DNA from: Empedobacter stercoris
GTDB taxonomy: Bacteria; Bacteroidota; Bacteroidia; Flavobacteriales; Weeksellaceae
Direction: 5' to 3' (one strand)
Assembly (NCBI RefSeq): GCF_965137335.1
Contig: NZ_CBCRZD010000003.1
Length of the DNA stretch: 64,000 nucleotides
Part shown: in pieces, positions 15,243 through 24,450 of the stretch
Numbering within the stretch: position 1 is the stretch's first letter
Layout: every line of letters begins with the position of its first letter
Notes under the pieces: model-generated
Told to the model about the DNA's origin: nothing
The model's database searches: none
What the model saw: the letters and a program-made list of their open reading frames with translations, nothing else
Translations under genes and position numbers: made by a program

Positions 15243-16442
15243 TTATAATTTATTTAAAATAACAGTCAAAATATCTTTTGCAACTTCAGTTTTTGATTTT
15301 GCATCAAATTGTTGCATCGATAAATCTTTGTCAATAATTGTAATTTTATTTGTATTCTTCTGAAAACCGGCTTCTTTATCTTGCATCGAATTTAGAACAA
15401 TAAAATCAAGATTCTTTTTGGTTAATTTTCTCTTTGCATATTCTTCTTCATTATTCGTTTCTAAAGCAAAACCAACCAATAATTGATGTGTTTTGATTTC
15501 ACCTAATGATTTCAAAATATCTGGATTCTTAACCAGTTCTATGATTAAATTATCATCGTTTTCTTTCTTAATTTTTTGTTCAGCCATTTCTTTTGGACGA
15601 TAGTCTGCAACAGCTGCCGACATTACAACAACATCTGCATCAGCAAAATTATCGTGCATCGCTTTGTACATATCACGAGCAGAAACAACATTTATTCGTT
15701 CGATAGGATAACCAAGGACAGATTCATGACTAGGTCCACTAACCAACGTGACATTAGCACCAAGATTAGTAGCAGCCTTCGCAATCTCAAAACCCATTTT
15801 TCCTGAAGAATAATTACCTATAAAACGTACAGGATCTATGTTTTCGTATGTTGGTCCAGCAGAAACAACCACTTTTTTTCCGTAGAGTGGAAGAGTAGCT
15901 GCAATAGAACTTTCTAAAAATGAAATAATATTCTCGGGTTCAGCCATTCTGCCTTCACCTAACAATCCACTTGCCAGTTCACCAGCTTCTGCAGGAATGC
16001 AACTATTACCAAAAGATTCTAATTTTGAAATATTTTCTAATGTAGACGGATGTTTGTACATATCCAAATCCATCGCTGGAGCAAAATAAACTGGACATTT
16101 TGCAGAAAGATAAGTTGCTAAAACCAAATTATTACAGGTTCCATCTGCCATATGGGAAAGCGTATTTGCAGTGCAAGGGGCAATTATCATATAATCAGCC
16201 CAAAGTGCATATTCTACATGATTGTTCCAGTCTCCTTTATCACCGAAAAACTCCCATTCAACTGGGTGTTTGGACAACGTTGAAAGTGTAAGTGGAGTGA
16301 CAAAATTTTGTGCATCAGGTGTCATAATAACTTTTACTTGTGCACCTTTTTTGATAAGCCCTCTAACAAGAAAAGCGGCTTTATAGGCCGCTATTCCGGC
16401 AGTAACTGCCAAAAGAATTTTTTTACTATGTAAAACAGACAT
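15243..16442 (-). CDS. coaBC: Bifunctional phosphopantothenoylcysteine decarboxylase/synthase
   Basis: A 399-residue coenzyme A biosynthesis enzyme. The N-terminal FMN-binding CoaC domain shows GIAAYK, His75 in NNHVEYALWAD, APCTANTLSHMADG and PAMDLDMY (122-129). The C-terminal CoaB domain shows SAGPTYENIDPVRFIGNYSSGKMG and the MSAAVADYRP and KNPDIL motifs. Compared with E. coli Dfp, position 125 is Asp instead of Asn, and position 158 (ELASGL) is Ser instead of the catalytic Cys. I believe both are normal in Bacteroidota. The start overlaps the rpoZ stop by one base. Confidence 0.95.
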   Translation of the reverse strand: MSVLHSKKILLAVTAGIAAYKAAFLVRGLIKKGAQVKVIMTPDAQNFVTPLTLSTLSKHPVEWEFFGDKGDWNNHVEYALWADYMIIAPCTANTLSHMADGTCNNLVLATYLSAKCPVYFAPAMDLDMYKHPSTLENISKLESFGNSCIPAEAGELASGLLGEGRMAEPENIISFLESSIAATLPLYGKKVVVSAGPTYENIDPVRFIGNYSSGKMGFEIAKAATNLGANVTLVSGPSHESVLGYPIERINVVSARDMYKAMHDNFADADVVVMSAAVADYRPKEMAEQKIKKENDDNLIIELVKNPDILKSLGEIKTHQLLVGFALETNNEEEYAKRKLTKKNLDFIVLNSMQDKEAGFQKNTNKITIIDKDLSMQQFDAKSKTEVAKDILTVILNKL

Positions 16443-16765
16443 TATTTATCCTCATTTGGATTTCTGTAATATACGTCATTGTCTAACCATTCCTTAACCG
16501 CAATAGATGTCGGTTTTGGTAATCTTTCGTAGAATTTTGAAACTTCGATTTGCTCTCTGTTTTCAAAAACTTCTTCTAAAGAATCTGTATGTGCAGCAAA
16601 CTCATCCAATTTCTGAATTAATTCAGTTTTCATTTCTTGGTTAATTTGTTCTGCTCTTTTTCCCATAATTACAATCGACTCGTATAAGTTTCCTGTTTTC
16701 TCATCGATTTTATTACGATCATAAGTTTGTGTTGTTGGTGCTGCACCGATATCCTTGAAATTCAT
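16442..16765 (-). CDS. rpoZ: RNA polymerase omega subunit (Rpb6-like)
   Basis: A 107-residue protein with the Bacteroidota omega pattern: AAPTTQTYDRNKIDEKTGNL, ESIVIMGKRAEQINQEMKTEL and an acidic C-terminal part with YERLPKPTSIAVKEWLDND. Omega binds beta-prime and helps assemble RNA polymerase. It lies between bamD (25-base gap) and coaBC (1-base overlap), matching the conserved gene order. Confidence 0.88.
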   Translation of the reverse strand: MNFKDIGAAPTTQTYDRNKIDEKTGNLYESIVIMGKRAEQINQEMKTELIQKLDEFAAHTDSLEEVFENREQIEVSKFYERLPKPTSIAVKEWLDNDVYYRNPNEDK

Positions 16766-16790
16766 AATGAAAGAATTTTTATATATTTTA

Positions 16791-17675
16791 CTATTTATTA
16801 TTTTTTTGCTCTTTGCTTAATTCAGCTTGTTCAGCTTCAATTTTTTTTCTCGACTCTTCTAATTCAGCGAGATTTTTTTTAGTTTCAATTATATCTTTAT
16901 CAACTTTTTCCATCAATTTATTTGCTTCAGACTTGAATTTAGTTTCTGGATAATATCTTGTTAACAATAGATATTGTGTTCTAGCATCTTGTAAACGTAA
17001 TTCTTTGTTTTCTAAACGAGAAAAATTTAACGCTAATTCTGCTTTCGCACGCAAAGAGTACATCATGGCTTCTTCTCTAAATTTAGAATCTGGGTACTCA
17101 TCAATCATATTATCGAATGACACACCAGCAGCCTTATATTTCATCGTTTTATAATAAACTTTTGAAATTTCGAAAGACTTTAACTCTAATTTCTGTCTAA
17201 GCTCTGTAATGTAATTATTCGCATCATTTACATGATTTGATTCTGGGTACGAGTTAATGAAACCTTGTAATTCACTAATCGCTGTATAAGTACTTGTTTG
17301 GTCTAAATCATACTTCGGTGAATCTTTGTAATAAGAAAAAGCTGATTTAAATAATGCTTCTTCTGCACGACTATCCATTGGGTAAGATCCAGCAAAACTC
17401 TTAAATTGATGACCTGCCAAACGAAAACTTTTTTCGTTAAAGTTCGCTTGCGCCATATTATATGCAATATCAGCTGCTTTTTCCGTTCCTACAAAAGACG
17501 TTGAAATTTTTTCGTATAATTCGTTTGCCAAGTCGTATTTACCATCTTGGTATAACTGCGTAGCTAATGTAAAGATTTCGTCTTTATCTGTACTTTTCAT
17601 CGCTTTGTTGTAGGTCTTGTTACAAGACACTAATGAAGCGCCAATTAAAACTAGTAAGCTTAGTTTTTTAAACAT
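16791..17675 (-). CDS. bamD: Outer membrane assembly lipoprotein BamD
   Basis: A 294-residue lipoprotein. The signal peptide ends in a lipobox (LVSC, Cys18) followed by N-K. Five TPR-like units follow: QLYQDGKYDLANELYEKI, AYNMAQANFNEKSFRLAGHQF, EALFKSAFSYYKDSP, AVYYKTMKYKAAGVSFDNMI-type and LTRYYPETKF. The tail is a charged coiled coil. BamD is part of the BAM machine that inserts beta-barrels into the outer membrane. It is the first gene of its operon. A perfect promoter box ends four bases before the ATG, so its mRNA is predicted to be leaderless. Confidence 0.93.
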   Translation of the reverse strand: MFKKLSLLVLIGASLVSCNKTYNKAMKSTDKDEIFTLATQLYQDGKYDLANELYEKISTSFVGTEKAADIAYNMAQANFNEKSFRLAGHQFKSFAGSYPMDSRAEEALFKSAFSYYKDSPKYDLDQTSTYTAISELQGFINSYPESNHVNDANNYITELRQKLELKSFEISKVYYKTMKYKAAGVSFDNMIDEYPDSKFREEAMMYSLRAKAELALNFSRLENKELRLQDARTQYLLLTRYYPETKFKSEANKLMEKVDKDIIETKKNLAELEESRKKIEAEQAELSKEQKNNK

Positions 17676-17679
17676 TCTG

Positions 17680-17687
17680 CAAATTTA
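17680..17687 (-). promoter_or_regulatory. -7 box of the bamD operon, four bases from the ATG
   Basis: The minus strand reads TAAATTTG, and only four bases separate its last G from the ATG of bamD. Transcription would begin at or next to the A of the start codon. Confidence 0.6.
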
Positions 17688-17759
17688 ATAAAAATTGAGG
17701 ACTAAAGTATAAAAAATTATTTTCTTATCCTCTTAATAAAATCTCAAAGTTTTGAATTA

Positions 17760-18263
17760 TTACGCTGTTGTGTCTGCGCTTAATGTAACTACATCACGAT
17801 CAAATAGATATAACCCGCCTTTGTCAGAGCCAATCATTTCTAATTTATCTAAAATATTTCGAGCTAATTTTTCTTCTTCGATTTGTTCAGATACATACCA
17901 TTGTAAAAAATTGTGTGTAGAATAATCTTTTTCTTCTAATGTTAACCCAACAATTTCGTTAATGGATTCAGAAACAAAGCATTCGTGTTTTAATATTGCT
18001 GTAAACACTTCTTTTAACGTAGTAAAATCTTGTTTTGGTTCTTCAATTTGTGGTACAAATGCTTTGCCACCTCTTTCGTTGATGAATTTTATTAATTTTA
18101 ACATATGCATGCGTTCTTCATCAGCGTGAGCGTATAAGAAATTAGCTGTCCCTTCTAATCCTTTTACTTCTGCCCATGAAGCCATAGCTAAGTATAATTG
18201 AGAAGAATCACCTTCTAATTTTATTTGTTTATTTAATGCGTTTAATACTGAGTCTTTTATCAT
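17760..18263 (-). CDS. ftnA: Bacterial-type ferritin
   Basis: A 167-residue iron-storage protein forming 24-subunit shells. The four-helix bundle has the ferroxidase ligands Glu17 (KLEGDSSQLYLAMASW), the E-x-x-H pair in YAHADEERMHMLKL, and the ESINEIVGLTLEEKDYSTHNFLQWYVSEQIEEEKLARNILDKL helices. It oxidises Fe(II) and stores it as ferric mineral. The ATG lies 11 bases after the dapA stop, so the two are probably co-transcribed, although they are not functionally linked. Confidence 0.93.
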   Translation of the reverse strand: MIKDSVLNALNKQIKLEGDSSQLYLAMASWAEVKGLEGTANFLYAHADEERMHMLKLIKFINERGGKAFVPQIEEPKQDFTTLKEVFTAILKHECFVSESINEIVGLTLEEKDYSTHNFLQWYVSEQIEEEKLARNILDKLEMIGSDKGGLYLFDRDVVTLSADTTA

Positions 18264-18274
18264 GATTTTATTTT

Positions 18275-19153
18275 TTAGATGTTAGATAATAATTGGTTAA
18301 TTTTTGTTGCCAAATTATCCGAAGCAGGAACTAAAGGTAAACGTGTATAGGGTTTACAAACACCTTTGTTGTCTAAAACAGCTTTAATCCCACAAGGGTT
18401 TCCTTCTTCGAAAATAGCACGTGTTATTTCAACAACTTTGTAATGTGCATTATAAGCTGCATCAACTTCTTTGTTTAATGCTTTGCGAATCATCTCTGTA
18501 AAGATTGTAGGAATACCTTGACCAATAACAGAAATAACCCCAGAACCGCCTGCTAATGTCATAGGTAAAGCAAATTCGTCGTCACCAGAGATAATGTTAA
18601 AATCTTCGCGAGTATTTTTACGAATAATATCTGTAGATTGTAAGAAATCTGGAGAAGCTTCTTTAATTGCAACGATATTTTTAAATTCATTTGCTAAACG
18701 AATTGTTGTATCTGCTGTAATATTAGATCCTGTTCTACCTGGTACATTATACAAAATAATATTTGCATTTGTACTTTCAGCAATTGCTTTATAATGTTGG
18801 TAAATACCTTCTTGATTCGGTTTGTTGTAATAAGGTGAAACAGTAAGAATTGCACTATAATCGCTCAAATCTGTTTCCTGATATTCTTTAATAACTTCTG
18901 CAGTATTGTTTCCTCCAATACCTAAAACCATCGGAACACGATTAGCATTCGCTTTCTTTATTGTTTCGATTACCTTTAGCTTTTCATCTTTTGTAAGCGT
19001 TGCAGCTTCAGCTGTAGTTCCTAAAATAACTAAATATTCAACACCACCATCGATACTGTAGTTTACTAATTTTTCTAATGCAGTATAATCTACCGTACCA
19101 TCTTGTTGAAAAGGCGTAACCAAAGCAACTCCTGTCCCAATTAATTGTTTCAT
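18275..19153 (-). CDS. dapA: 4-hydroxy-tetrahydrodipicolinate synthase
   Basis: A 292-residue TIM-barrel enzyme of the NAL/DapA family. It condenses pyruvate and aspartate semialdehyde in lysine and diaminopimelate synthesis. Visible motifs are GTGVALVTPF, LGTTAEAATL, the catalytic Tyr in ILYNVPGRTG and the Schiff-base Lys in NIVAIKEASPDF. A conserved GNPCGIKA motif lies near the C-terminus. Length is normal. The 225 bases between this gene and the next (19,154-19,378) hold only the terminator of the downstream gene. Confidence 0.95.
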   Translation of the reverse strand: MKQLIGTGVALVTPFQQDGTVDYTALEKLVNYSIDGGVEYLVILGTTAEAATLTKDEKLKVIETIKKANANRVPMVLGIGGNNTAEVIKEYQETDLSDYSAILTVSPYYNKPNQEGIYQHYKAIAESTNANIILYNVPGRTGSNITADTTIRLANEFKNIVAIKEASPDFLQSTDIIRKNTREDFNIISGDDEFALPMTLAGGSGVISVIGQGIPTIFTEMIRKALNKEVDAAYNAHYKVVEITRAIFEEGNPCGIKAVLDNKGVCKPYTRLPLVPASDNLATKINQLLSNI

Positions 19154-19333
19154 CTTCTATTAAATGTATTAAATCTATTACTAAGTAAATTTCGGAATTA
19201 TATTTTGAATAGACAAACTATAGCGATTATCTATAATTGGTCTTAGATAAAATCCAAAATCTTCCAAAAATAACAATTAATTTATAGGTTTAAAATTAAA
19301 TTAATCGAAGATTGTATGATTTTACTTATAAAA

Positions 19334-19357
19334 AAAGCCACTCGATTGAGTGACTTT
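19334..19357 (-). terminator. Terminator for the small outer-membrane-type protein
   Basis: On the minus strand the arms AAAGTCACTC and GAGTGGCTTT (one G-U pair, 4-base loop) are followed by TTTT. It lies 21 bases after the stop at 19379. Confidence 0.75.
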
Positions 19358-19378
19358 ACTATACTTTTTGACTTTAAA

Positions 19379-19852
19379 TTAGTTAAAAGTGTATTTAAAT
19401 CCTAAAGAAAAACGACCAGCTTCAAAATCTGATTCGTTTGTTAAATTCCACCAAGGTTTCCAATCAAAATGGAAAGCTAAAGGGGCTGATGGAATTTTAT
19501 ATTCTAAGCCAGCTTGTGGACGAATTGCAAAGAATGTTTTGTCTCCATCATAATGATCACCATAATCTACGAAAGATAATTGAGGTCCAACCCCTACAAA
19601 CCAACCTAATCCGTTTGTGCCAGAAAACGGTTGATTATATGTATAATCAGCACCTAAAACAGTAACATGATCACCAAACATTACTTGTACATTACCAGCA
19701 TTTTTACCATCAAAAGAGTGTTTAAATTGTGGACCTACAAGTGTTTCTCCGTCTCCTAAATCTACAACAACACCTAAAGCATTTTTATAGTTTTGAGCAT
19801 TTACTTGAGAAATTCCTAATGCCATTACAGCAACTAATAATACTTTTTTCAT
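19379..19852 (-). CDS. Small secreted beta-barrel-like outer membrane protein
   Basis: A 157-residue protein from the ATG at 19852 (MKKVLLVAVMALGISQVNAQ), a clear signal peptide; a longer frame from a TTG at 19909 would spoil it. The mature part is Gly- and aromatic-rich with alternating strands: ALGVVVDLGDGETLVGPQFKHSF, VQVMFGDHVTVLGADYTYNQPF, GWFVGVGPQLSFVDYGDHY, AGLEYKIP and a C-terminal RFSLGFKYTFN ending in a terminal aromatic strand. That fits an eight-stranded outer membrane barrel. The ligand is unknown. Flavobacterial genomes carry many such proteins. Confidence 0.75.
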   Translation of the reverse strand: MKKVLLVAVMALGISQVNAQNYKNALGVVVDLGDGETLVGPQFKHSFDGKNAGNVQVMFGDHVTVLGADYTYNQPFSGTNGLGWFVGVGPQLSFVDYGDHYDGDKTFFAIRPQAGLEYKIPSAPLAFHFDWKPWWNLTNESDFEAGRFSLGFKYTFN

Positions 19853-20045
19853 TTTATAAATTTTTAGTTCTTTTTTTGTTATGCTAATAGTTAAACAAAA
19901 AGCATGCAAATGTTACTTTAATGTTAAATATTAACATTATAAAAACCAATTAGCAAATCCTATAGTACTTTAATTCAATAGTATATTTACTTAATTTAAA
20001 ATCATTCTAAAATTAGATATATTAGATTCATCTCTATTAAACAGC

Positions 20046-20053
20046 TAATTTTG
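20046..20053 (+). promoter_or_regulatory. -7 box of the HAD phosphatase gene
   Basis: TAATTTTG matches TAnnTTTG, 16 bases before the ATG at 20070. Confidence 0.55.
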
Positions 20054-20069
20054 TACAAACAAAACAACA

Positions 20070-20726
20070 ATGATAAAAACAGTAATTTTCGATATGGATG
20101 GTGTAATTGTCGATACAGAACCTGTACACAAATACGCTTATTTCGAACATTATAAAGAATTGAATATTCCAGTAACAGAAGAATTATTTGCAACTTTTAC
20201 CGGTCAATCGACAAAAAATGTGTATCAAATTTTAAAAGATAAGTTTGATTTGAAAGAAGAAGTAAATGATTTAGTTTTGAGAAAACGAGCGATTTTTAAT
20301 GAGGCTTTTGATACAAAACCTGATTTGTATTTAATAGATGGAGTAGAAGAGTTGATTAAAGATTTGTATGCTAATAAAATTGAATTAATTTTAGCTTCGT
20401 CTGCATCAAAAAGTACGATTGATCGTGTGTTTAGTCGTTTTCAATTGGATCAATATTTTTCACATAAAATATCGGGTGAGAACTTTCCTAAATCAAAGCC
20501 AGATCCAGCTATTTTTTTACATGCGGCTGAAATAGCCAAATCAGAATATGACGAGTGCATTGTTATCGAAGATTCTACAAACGGAGTTGAAGCTGCATTT
20601 TGCGCAAACCTCTATTGTTTAGGTTATAAAAGTGTCAATTCTAAAAAGCAAAATTTAGAAAAAGCAAATTCGATAGTTGATGATTTTAATCAAATAAATG
20701 CAGCCTATATTATTGATTTGAAATAG
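20070..20726 (+). CDS. HAD-superfamily phosphatase, beta-phosphoglucomutase-like
   Basis: A 218-residue cytoplasmic enzyme. Motif I is DMDGVIVDTEP (nucleophile Asp8, general acid Asp10). The helical cap follows (EHYKELNIPVTEELFATFTG). Motif II is LASSAS, the motif III Lys is in FPKSKPDPAIFLHAA, and motif IV is VIEDSTNGVEAA. Cap type and motif spacing place it with subfamily IA phosphatases/phosphoglucomutases; the substrate, a sugar phosphate or nucleotide, cannot be read from sequence. It stands alone on the plus strand, convergent with the MutS-like gene. Confidence 0.88.
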   Translation: MIKTVIFDMDGVIVDTEPVHKYAYFEHYKELNIPVTEELFATFTGQSTKNVYQILKDKFDLKEEVNDLVLRKRAIFNEAFDTKPDLYLIDGVEELIKDLYANKIELILASSASKSTIDRVFSRFQLDQYFSHKISGENFPKSKPDPAIFLHAAEIAKSEYDECIVIEDSTNGVEAAFCANLYCLGYKSVNSKKQNLEKANSIVDDFNQINAAYIIDLK

Positions 20727-20733
20727 ATTTATG

Positions 20734-22503
20734 CTAATCAATAATTTTATATTGTTTCATTAAGAAAATGGCATTCATCATTTTGGTAGTGCCTTTTCTT
20801 AATTTGTAATCCGAAAAATAATTGTTATCAAAGTTTTTCAATTCAAAACAATAATTGATAATATGAGCAGGATTATCATTTTCCATTTTCGTTAATTCTA
20901 AATCGTGTGTTGCGATAAAACCTATTAATTTCGTTGGAGATTGAATAAGCTTTTCCAAAAATTTTTGCGAACCAATCAATTTATCTTCTGAATTGGTCCC
21001 TTTCAAAATCTCATCCAGAATAATAATTTGCGGTTGATTATCCTCCAATCGATCAATTAAAATTTTCAATTTATTGATTTCATTTTTAAAATAAGAATCA
21101 CCTGAAGACAAATTATCTGCTGTACGGATACTTGTAAATAAATCCATTGGGTAAAATGACATTTTATTTGCACTTACTTTTAAACCGTTCATAGCCAGTA
21201 CTAAATTTGTTCCAATTGTACGAAGAAACGTACTTTTTCCAGCCATATTTGCTCCCGTTATAATTGCAATATTATTTGGACGATTTGTCTCAAAATCATT
21301 TTTAACAACAGTTTCTTCATTCAATAATGGATGAAAACCATTATATATTTTTAATTCATAAGGTTCATCTGCAATAGTTGGAAAAGTAAAAGATTTAAAC
21401 TTATCATTAAATAAAGCAAACGAAACAAAAGCCTCCAGTTTAGCCAATTCATCTAACCAAGGTTTGATTTGATGAACAGTTTTTTGAACTTCATTTTCAA
21501 ATTTTATTGAATAATTTAATCGCCACAAGAAAAAAGTATTTAATACAAAACCAACAATTGGAAAATTAGCTGCATCTAAGGTTTCTTTGGTCGAAGAAAT
21601 GGTTTTAATTAATGAAGATGATTTAGTTGGATTTTTAAACGTTGCTTGTATTTCTGAGTTTAGTTTCGATTGAAAAATTTCATCCTCTATATGTTTACAA
21701 ACTTCGTATAAATTATCCAATTCATCTGCTTTCATTGTGGTGTATGCAGCCACTCGTTTTAGTTGTTTTTTGTAGACAAACGTAATTGCACTCGAAACGA
21801 ATACAGCGGTTAATATCCAATAAAAAACTATTACTTTTGGAAAACCAATGAAAGCCAAATAGACAAAACAAAGGATATTGATGGCAGAAACAACACTTGG
21901 AATAACTTTCAAAAACTGATTGTTAAATACACGATTTTCAAAAACAAAAATAGAAGATTGATTCATTTTTAATCGTTTCATAAATGTCAAAAATGTCACA
22001 ATCCAATCTCTTTTTTCAGCTAATTCTTTAAAAGCGTTTTGACGTTCTATAATTTCGGTTTTGTCTAAAATTAAATTCGATAAATAATATTTCAATTGTA
22101 AACTACCGATTCGCGTTTGTGTTTTATTGATTCGATTAAAGATTGAATTACCTTCTAAAATATCTAAATCTCTGTTGTAAACATTATTGAATTTAGAATT
22201 ATCTTCAACAAATTGATCGATAGAATCATCAGTTTTTAGTTGTGAAATTATTTCTAAAGCTTGTGTAAAATAGGTAAGTTGAGTAGAAATCCTGGAAGTA
22301 ATAACCACCAAAATGATGAAAACCACAAATAATATTGTAGAAATAATTAAATATAAATCATTACTTGAAGTAACATAAAGCGAGAAAAACACAAGTGAAC
22401 TAATAAACGACAGAAGCCTTATATTGCTTATTTTATTCTTTTTCGATTTTAAAGTGATGAAATCTTTGTTTATTTTTTCTTCTATTTTTAGATATTCTTC
22501 CAT
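20734..22503 (-). CDS. Membrane-anchored MutS-like ATPase
   Basis: A 589-residue protein with two N-terminal membrane segments (about residues 29-46 and 51-69) and two more near 200-245. A MutS lever/clamp-like helical region follows, and then a complete MutS-family ATPase: Walker A GANMAGKST (417-425), SIRTADNLSSGDSYFKNE, Walker B IIILDEI (493-499), GTNSED and a THDLEL switch. The mismatch-binding domain of MutS is missing, so it is not the classical repair protein. Such membrane-bound MutS relatives are widespread in Bacteroidota without a known role. Confidence 0.88.
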   Translation of the reverse strand: MEEYLKIEEKINKDFITLKSKKNKISNIRLLSFISSLVFFSLYVTSSNDLYLIISTILFVVFIILVVITSRISTQLTYFTQALEIISQLKTDDSIDQFVEDNSKFNNVYNRDLDILEGNSIFNRINKTQTRIGSLQLKYYLSNLILDKTEIIERQNAFKELAEKRDWIVTFLTFMKRLKMNQSSIFVFENRVFNNQFLKVIPSVVSAINILCFVYLAFIGFPKVIVFYWILTAVFVSSAITFVYKKQLKRVAAYTTMKADELDNLYEVCKHIEDEIFQSKLNSEIQATFKNPTKSSSLIKTISSTKETLDAANFPIVGFVLNTFFLWRLNYSIKFENEVQKTVHQIKPWLDELAKLEAFVSFALFNDKFKSFTFPTIADEPYELKIYNGFHPLLNEETVVKNDFETNRPNNIAIITGANMAGKSTFLRTIGTNLVLAMNGLKVSANKMSFYPMDLFTSIRTADNLSSGDSYFKNEINKLKILIDRLEDNQPQIIILDEILKGTNSEDKLIGSQKFLEKLIQSPTKLIGFIATHDLELTKMENDNPAHIINYCFELKNFDNNYFSDYKLRKGTTKMMNAIFLMKQYKIID

Positions 22504-22706
22504 TATAATATATTTCGAATTAAAGATAATGGTAAAAACATAAAAGAGCGCATATCATTGATTTTTTTAAAGCTGTATAACTCTGATTATAGCTAGATAA
22601 TTGATTGGATTTTACGACTTTTTTGAAAATCATTTATATTAATTTTATTAATAAAATTTTCATGTTATCATAATTATTTATAGATTAAACAATTAAACAA
22701 CATAAT

Positions 22707-23798
22707 ATGAAGAAAATAGTTTTACTTTTTAGTAGTCTTTGCTTATCTGTTTCAGCTCTTGGACAAGTAGGATGTACTGAGGCTCCAAATGGAGAATATC
22801 CAGAATATGTGTACAAACCAGTTTGTAACGGCGATAGAGAATTCATCACTGAATATGGTTTTTCAGGAGAATATTCAAGTGTAGATTTAACAAAGGGTGT
22901 AACCTACGAATTCCAAGGTTCTTTGGATACCGATTTTTTAACGATTACAGATTCAAGTGGATTAGAAGTGAAAAATGCAGGTCAAGGTATTGTTACCTAT
23001 ACAGCTACAGAAAATGAAGTAGTAAGATTTTACTTACATATTAATGAAAATTGCCAAAGTGATTTTGATGACTTAAAAATGAGATCTGTGAAATGTACGA
23101 CAGAAATAGTTGATTACTGTCAACCAATTTTAGATTGTTCGGATGGTGCAGCTATTTTAAATTTTTCAGTTAATGATTTTTCAAACACTACTACTTGTAG
23201 TACTAACGGATACAATGATTTTTCTGATTTAGAGGTATTATTGACTAAAGGTGAAGCTAATGTATTGGAGGTGAAAATTGGCTATGGATGGTATGAAGAA
23301 TCTGTTTCAATGTGGATAGATTTTAATAATAACTTTATTTTTGAAGAAGACGAGTTTTTCTATATAGGTGAAGGGACAAATACAACATTAACTAAATCCA
23401 TTGAATTGCCTCAATATGTACAACCTGGAAGTTATCGTATGCGATTAAGATTAGCTACCGTTGGTGAAAATCAAGCAACATGGGATAAATCATGTGATGT
23501 TAGTCAATTTTATGGTGAAACAGAAGATTATACAGTGAATATTGTTGAAAAATTAGGTGTAAATGAAACTTATACTTCAAAAGTAAAACTATATCCTAAT
23601 CCAGTAAAAGCTAGTTTAAACATCACTCATATAGATAAGATACGTTCATTAGATATAATAGATTCATCTGGAATAATAGTATTGAGAAAACAAGGGGGAA
23701 AAAATCTCAATGTCGCTGAATTAAAAACAGGTATTTATATTGTTAAAATATATTTTAAAAACGGTACGATAACGACTCATAAAATTATAAAAGAATAG
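22707..23798 (+). CDS. Secreted GEVED-domain protein with T9SS sorting domain
   Basis: A 363-residue exported protein. The signal peptide (MKKIVLLFSSLCLSVSALGQ) is followed by a Cys-containing beta domain (about 22-130). A GEVED domain follows (VSMWIDFNNNFIFEEDEFFYIG, then GSYRMRLRLATV and YGETEDYTVNI). The C-terminus is a type A T9SS sorting signal (VKLYPNPVKASLNI, GIYIVKIYFKNG). It should be delivered to the cell surface or medium by type IX secretion. No catalytic domain is seen, so an adhesin or binding role is likely. The 203 bases upstream (22,504-22,706) hold nothing recognisable. Confidence 0.85.
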   Translation: MKKIVLLFSSLCLSVSALGQVGCTEAPNGEYPEYVYKPVCNGDREFITEYGFSGEYSSVDLTKGVTYEFQGSLDTDFLTITDSSGLEVKNAGQGIVTYTATENEVVRFYLHINENCQSDFDDLKMRSVKCTTEIVDYCQPILDCSDGAAILNFSVNDFSNTTTCSTNGYNDFSDLEVLLTKGEANVLEVKIGYGWYEESVSMWIDFNNNFIFEEDEFFYIGEGTNTTLTKSIELPQYVQPGSYRMRLRLATVGENQATWDKSCDVSQFYGETEDYTVNIVEKLGVNETYTSKVKLYPNPVKASLNITHIDKIRSLDIIDSSGIIVLRKQGGKNLNVAELKTGIYIVKIYFKNGTITTHKIIKE

Positions 23799-23807
23799 AG
23801 GTAACTT

Positions 23808-23836
23808 AAAAAGCGTTACAATTTGTAACGCTTTTT
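23808..23836. terminator. Bidirectional terminator between convergent genes
   Basis: A perfect 13-bp stem (AAAAAGCGTTACA with TGTAACGCTTTTT) and a 3-base loop lie between the GEVED gene and the FAH-family gene. Confidence 0.92.
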
Positions 23837-23838
23837 AG

Positions 23839-24447
23839 TTATAAAACTTTTATTTCAAATACTTTTTCATCATTCAAAAAACCTTCTAACATGTCTTTTG
23901 AATTAATTTTAGATACACCAGCTGGCGTTCCAGTAAAAATTAAATCGCCTTTTTTCAATGTAAAATATTTAGAACATTCTGCGATTAATGTATTGATTTT
24001 GAAAATCATATCCTTAGAATTTCCTGTTTGTACATTTTCACCATTTCGATCTAATTTGAATGATAAATTTTCTAAATCGAAGGTTTCTTTCGGAAAAAAG
24101 TCAGAAACAAAAGCTGAGCCATCAAAGGCTTTTGCTATTTCCCAAGGAAACCTTTTTTCTTTCAACTCTTGTTGTACATCGCGTGCTGTAAAGTCAATTC
24201 CTAAACCAATTTCAGAATAATAACGATCTGCAAATTGCGGTTGAATCATTTTACCAACACGATCTATTTTAATCACAATTTCTGTTTCGAAATGAACTTC
24301 TTTTGTGAAACTTGGAATCACAAATGGAAAACCTTTTCTCAAAATTGCAGAATCTGGTTTCATGAAAAACATAGGCGATTCTGGAATAGGATTATTTAAT
24401 TCCTTTGCATGTTCGACGTAATTTCGTCCGACACAAATAATTTTCAT
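23839..24447 (-). CDS. Fumarylacetoacetate hydrolase family protein
   Basis: A 202-residue enzyme of the short FAH type (acylpyruvate hydrolase/oxaloacetate decarboxylase group). Visible are KIICVGRNYVEHAKEL, FMKPDSAIL, the metal-binding Glu-x-Glu in VHFETEIVIKI, GIDFTARDVQ, KAFDGSAFVSDF and GDLIFTGTPAGVSKI. It probably cleaves a C-C bond in a small beta-diketo acid or decarboxylates oxaloacetate with Mg2+. It is the last gene of the pssA-exonuclease-FAH operon, 3 bases after the exonuclease stop. Confidence 0.88.
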   Translation of the reverse strand: MKIICVGRNYVEHAKELNNPIPESPMFFMKPDSAILRKGFPFVIPSFTKEVHFETEIVIKIDRVGKMIQPQFADRYYSEIGLGIDFTARDVQQELKEKRFPWEIAKAFDGSAFVSDFFPKETFDLENLSFKLDRNGENVQTGNSKDMIFKINTLIAECSKYFTLKKGDLIFTGTPAGVSKINSKDMLEGFLNDEKVFEIKVL

Positions 24448-24450
24448 CGT

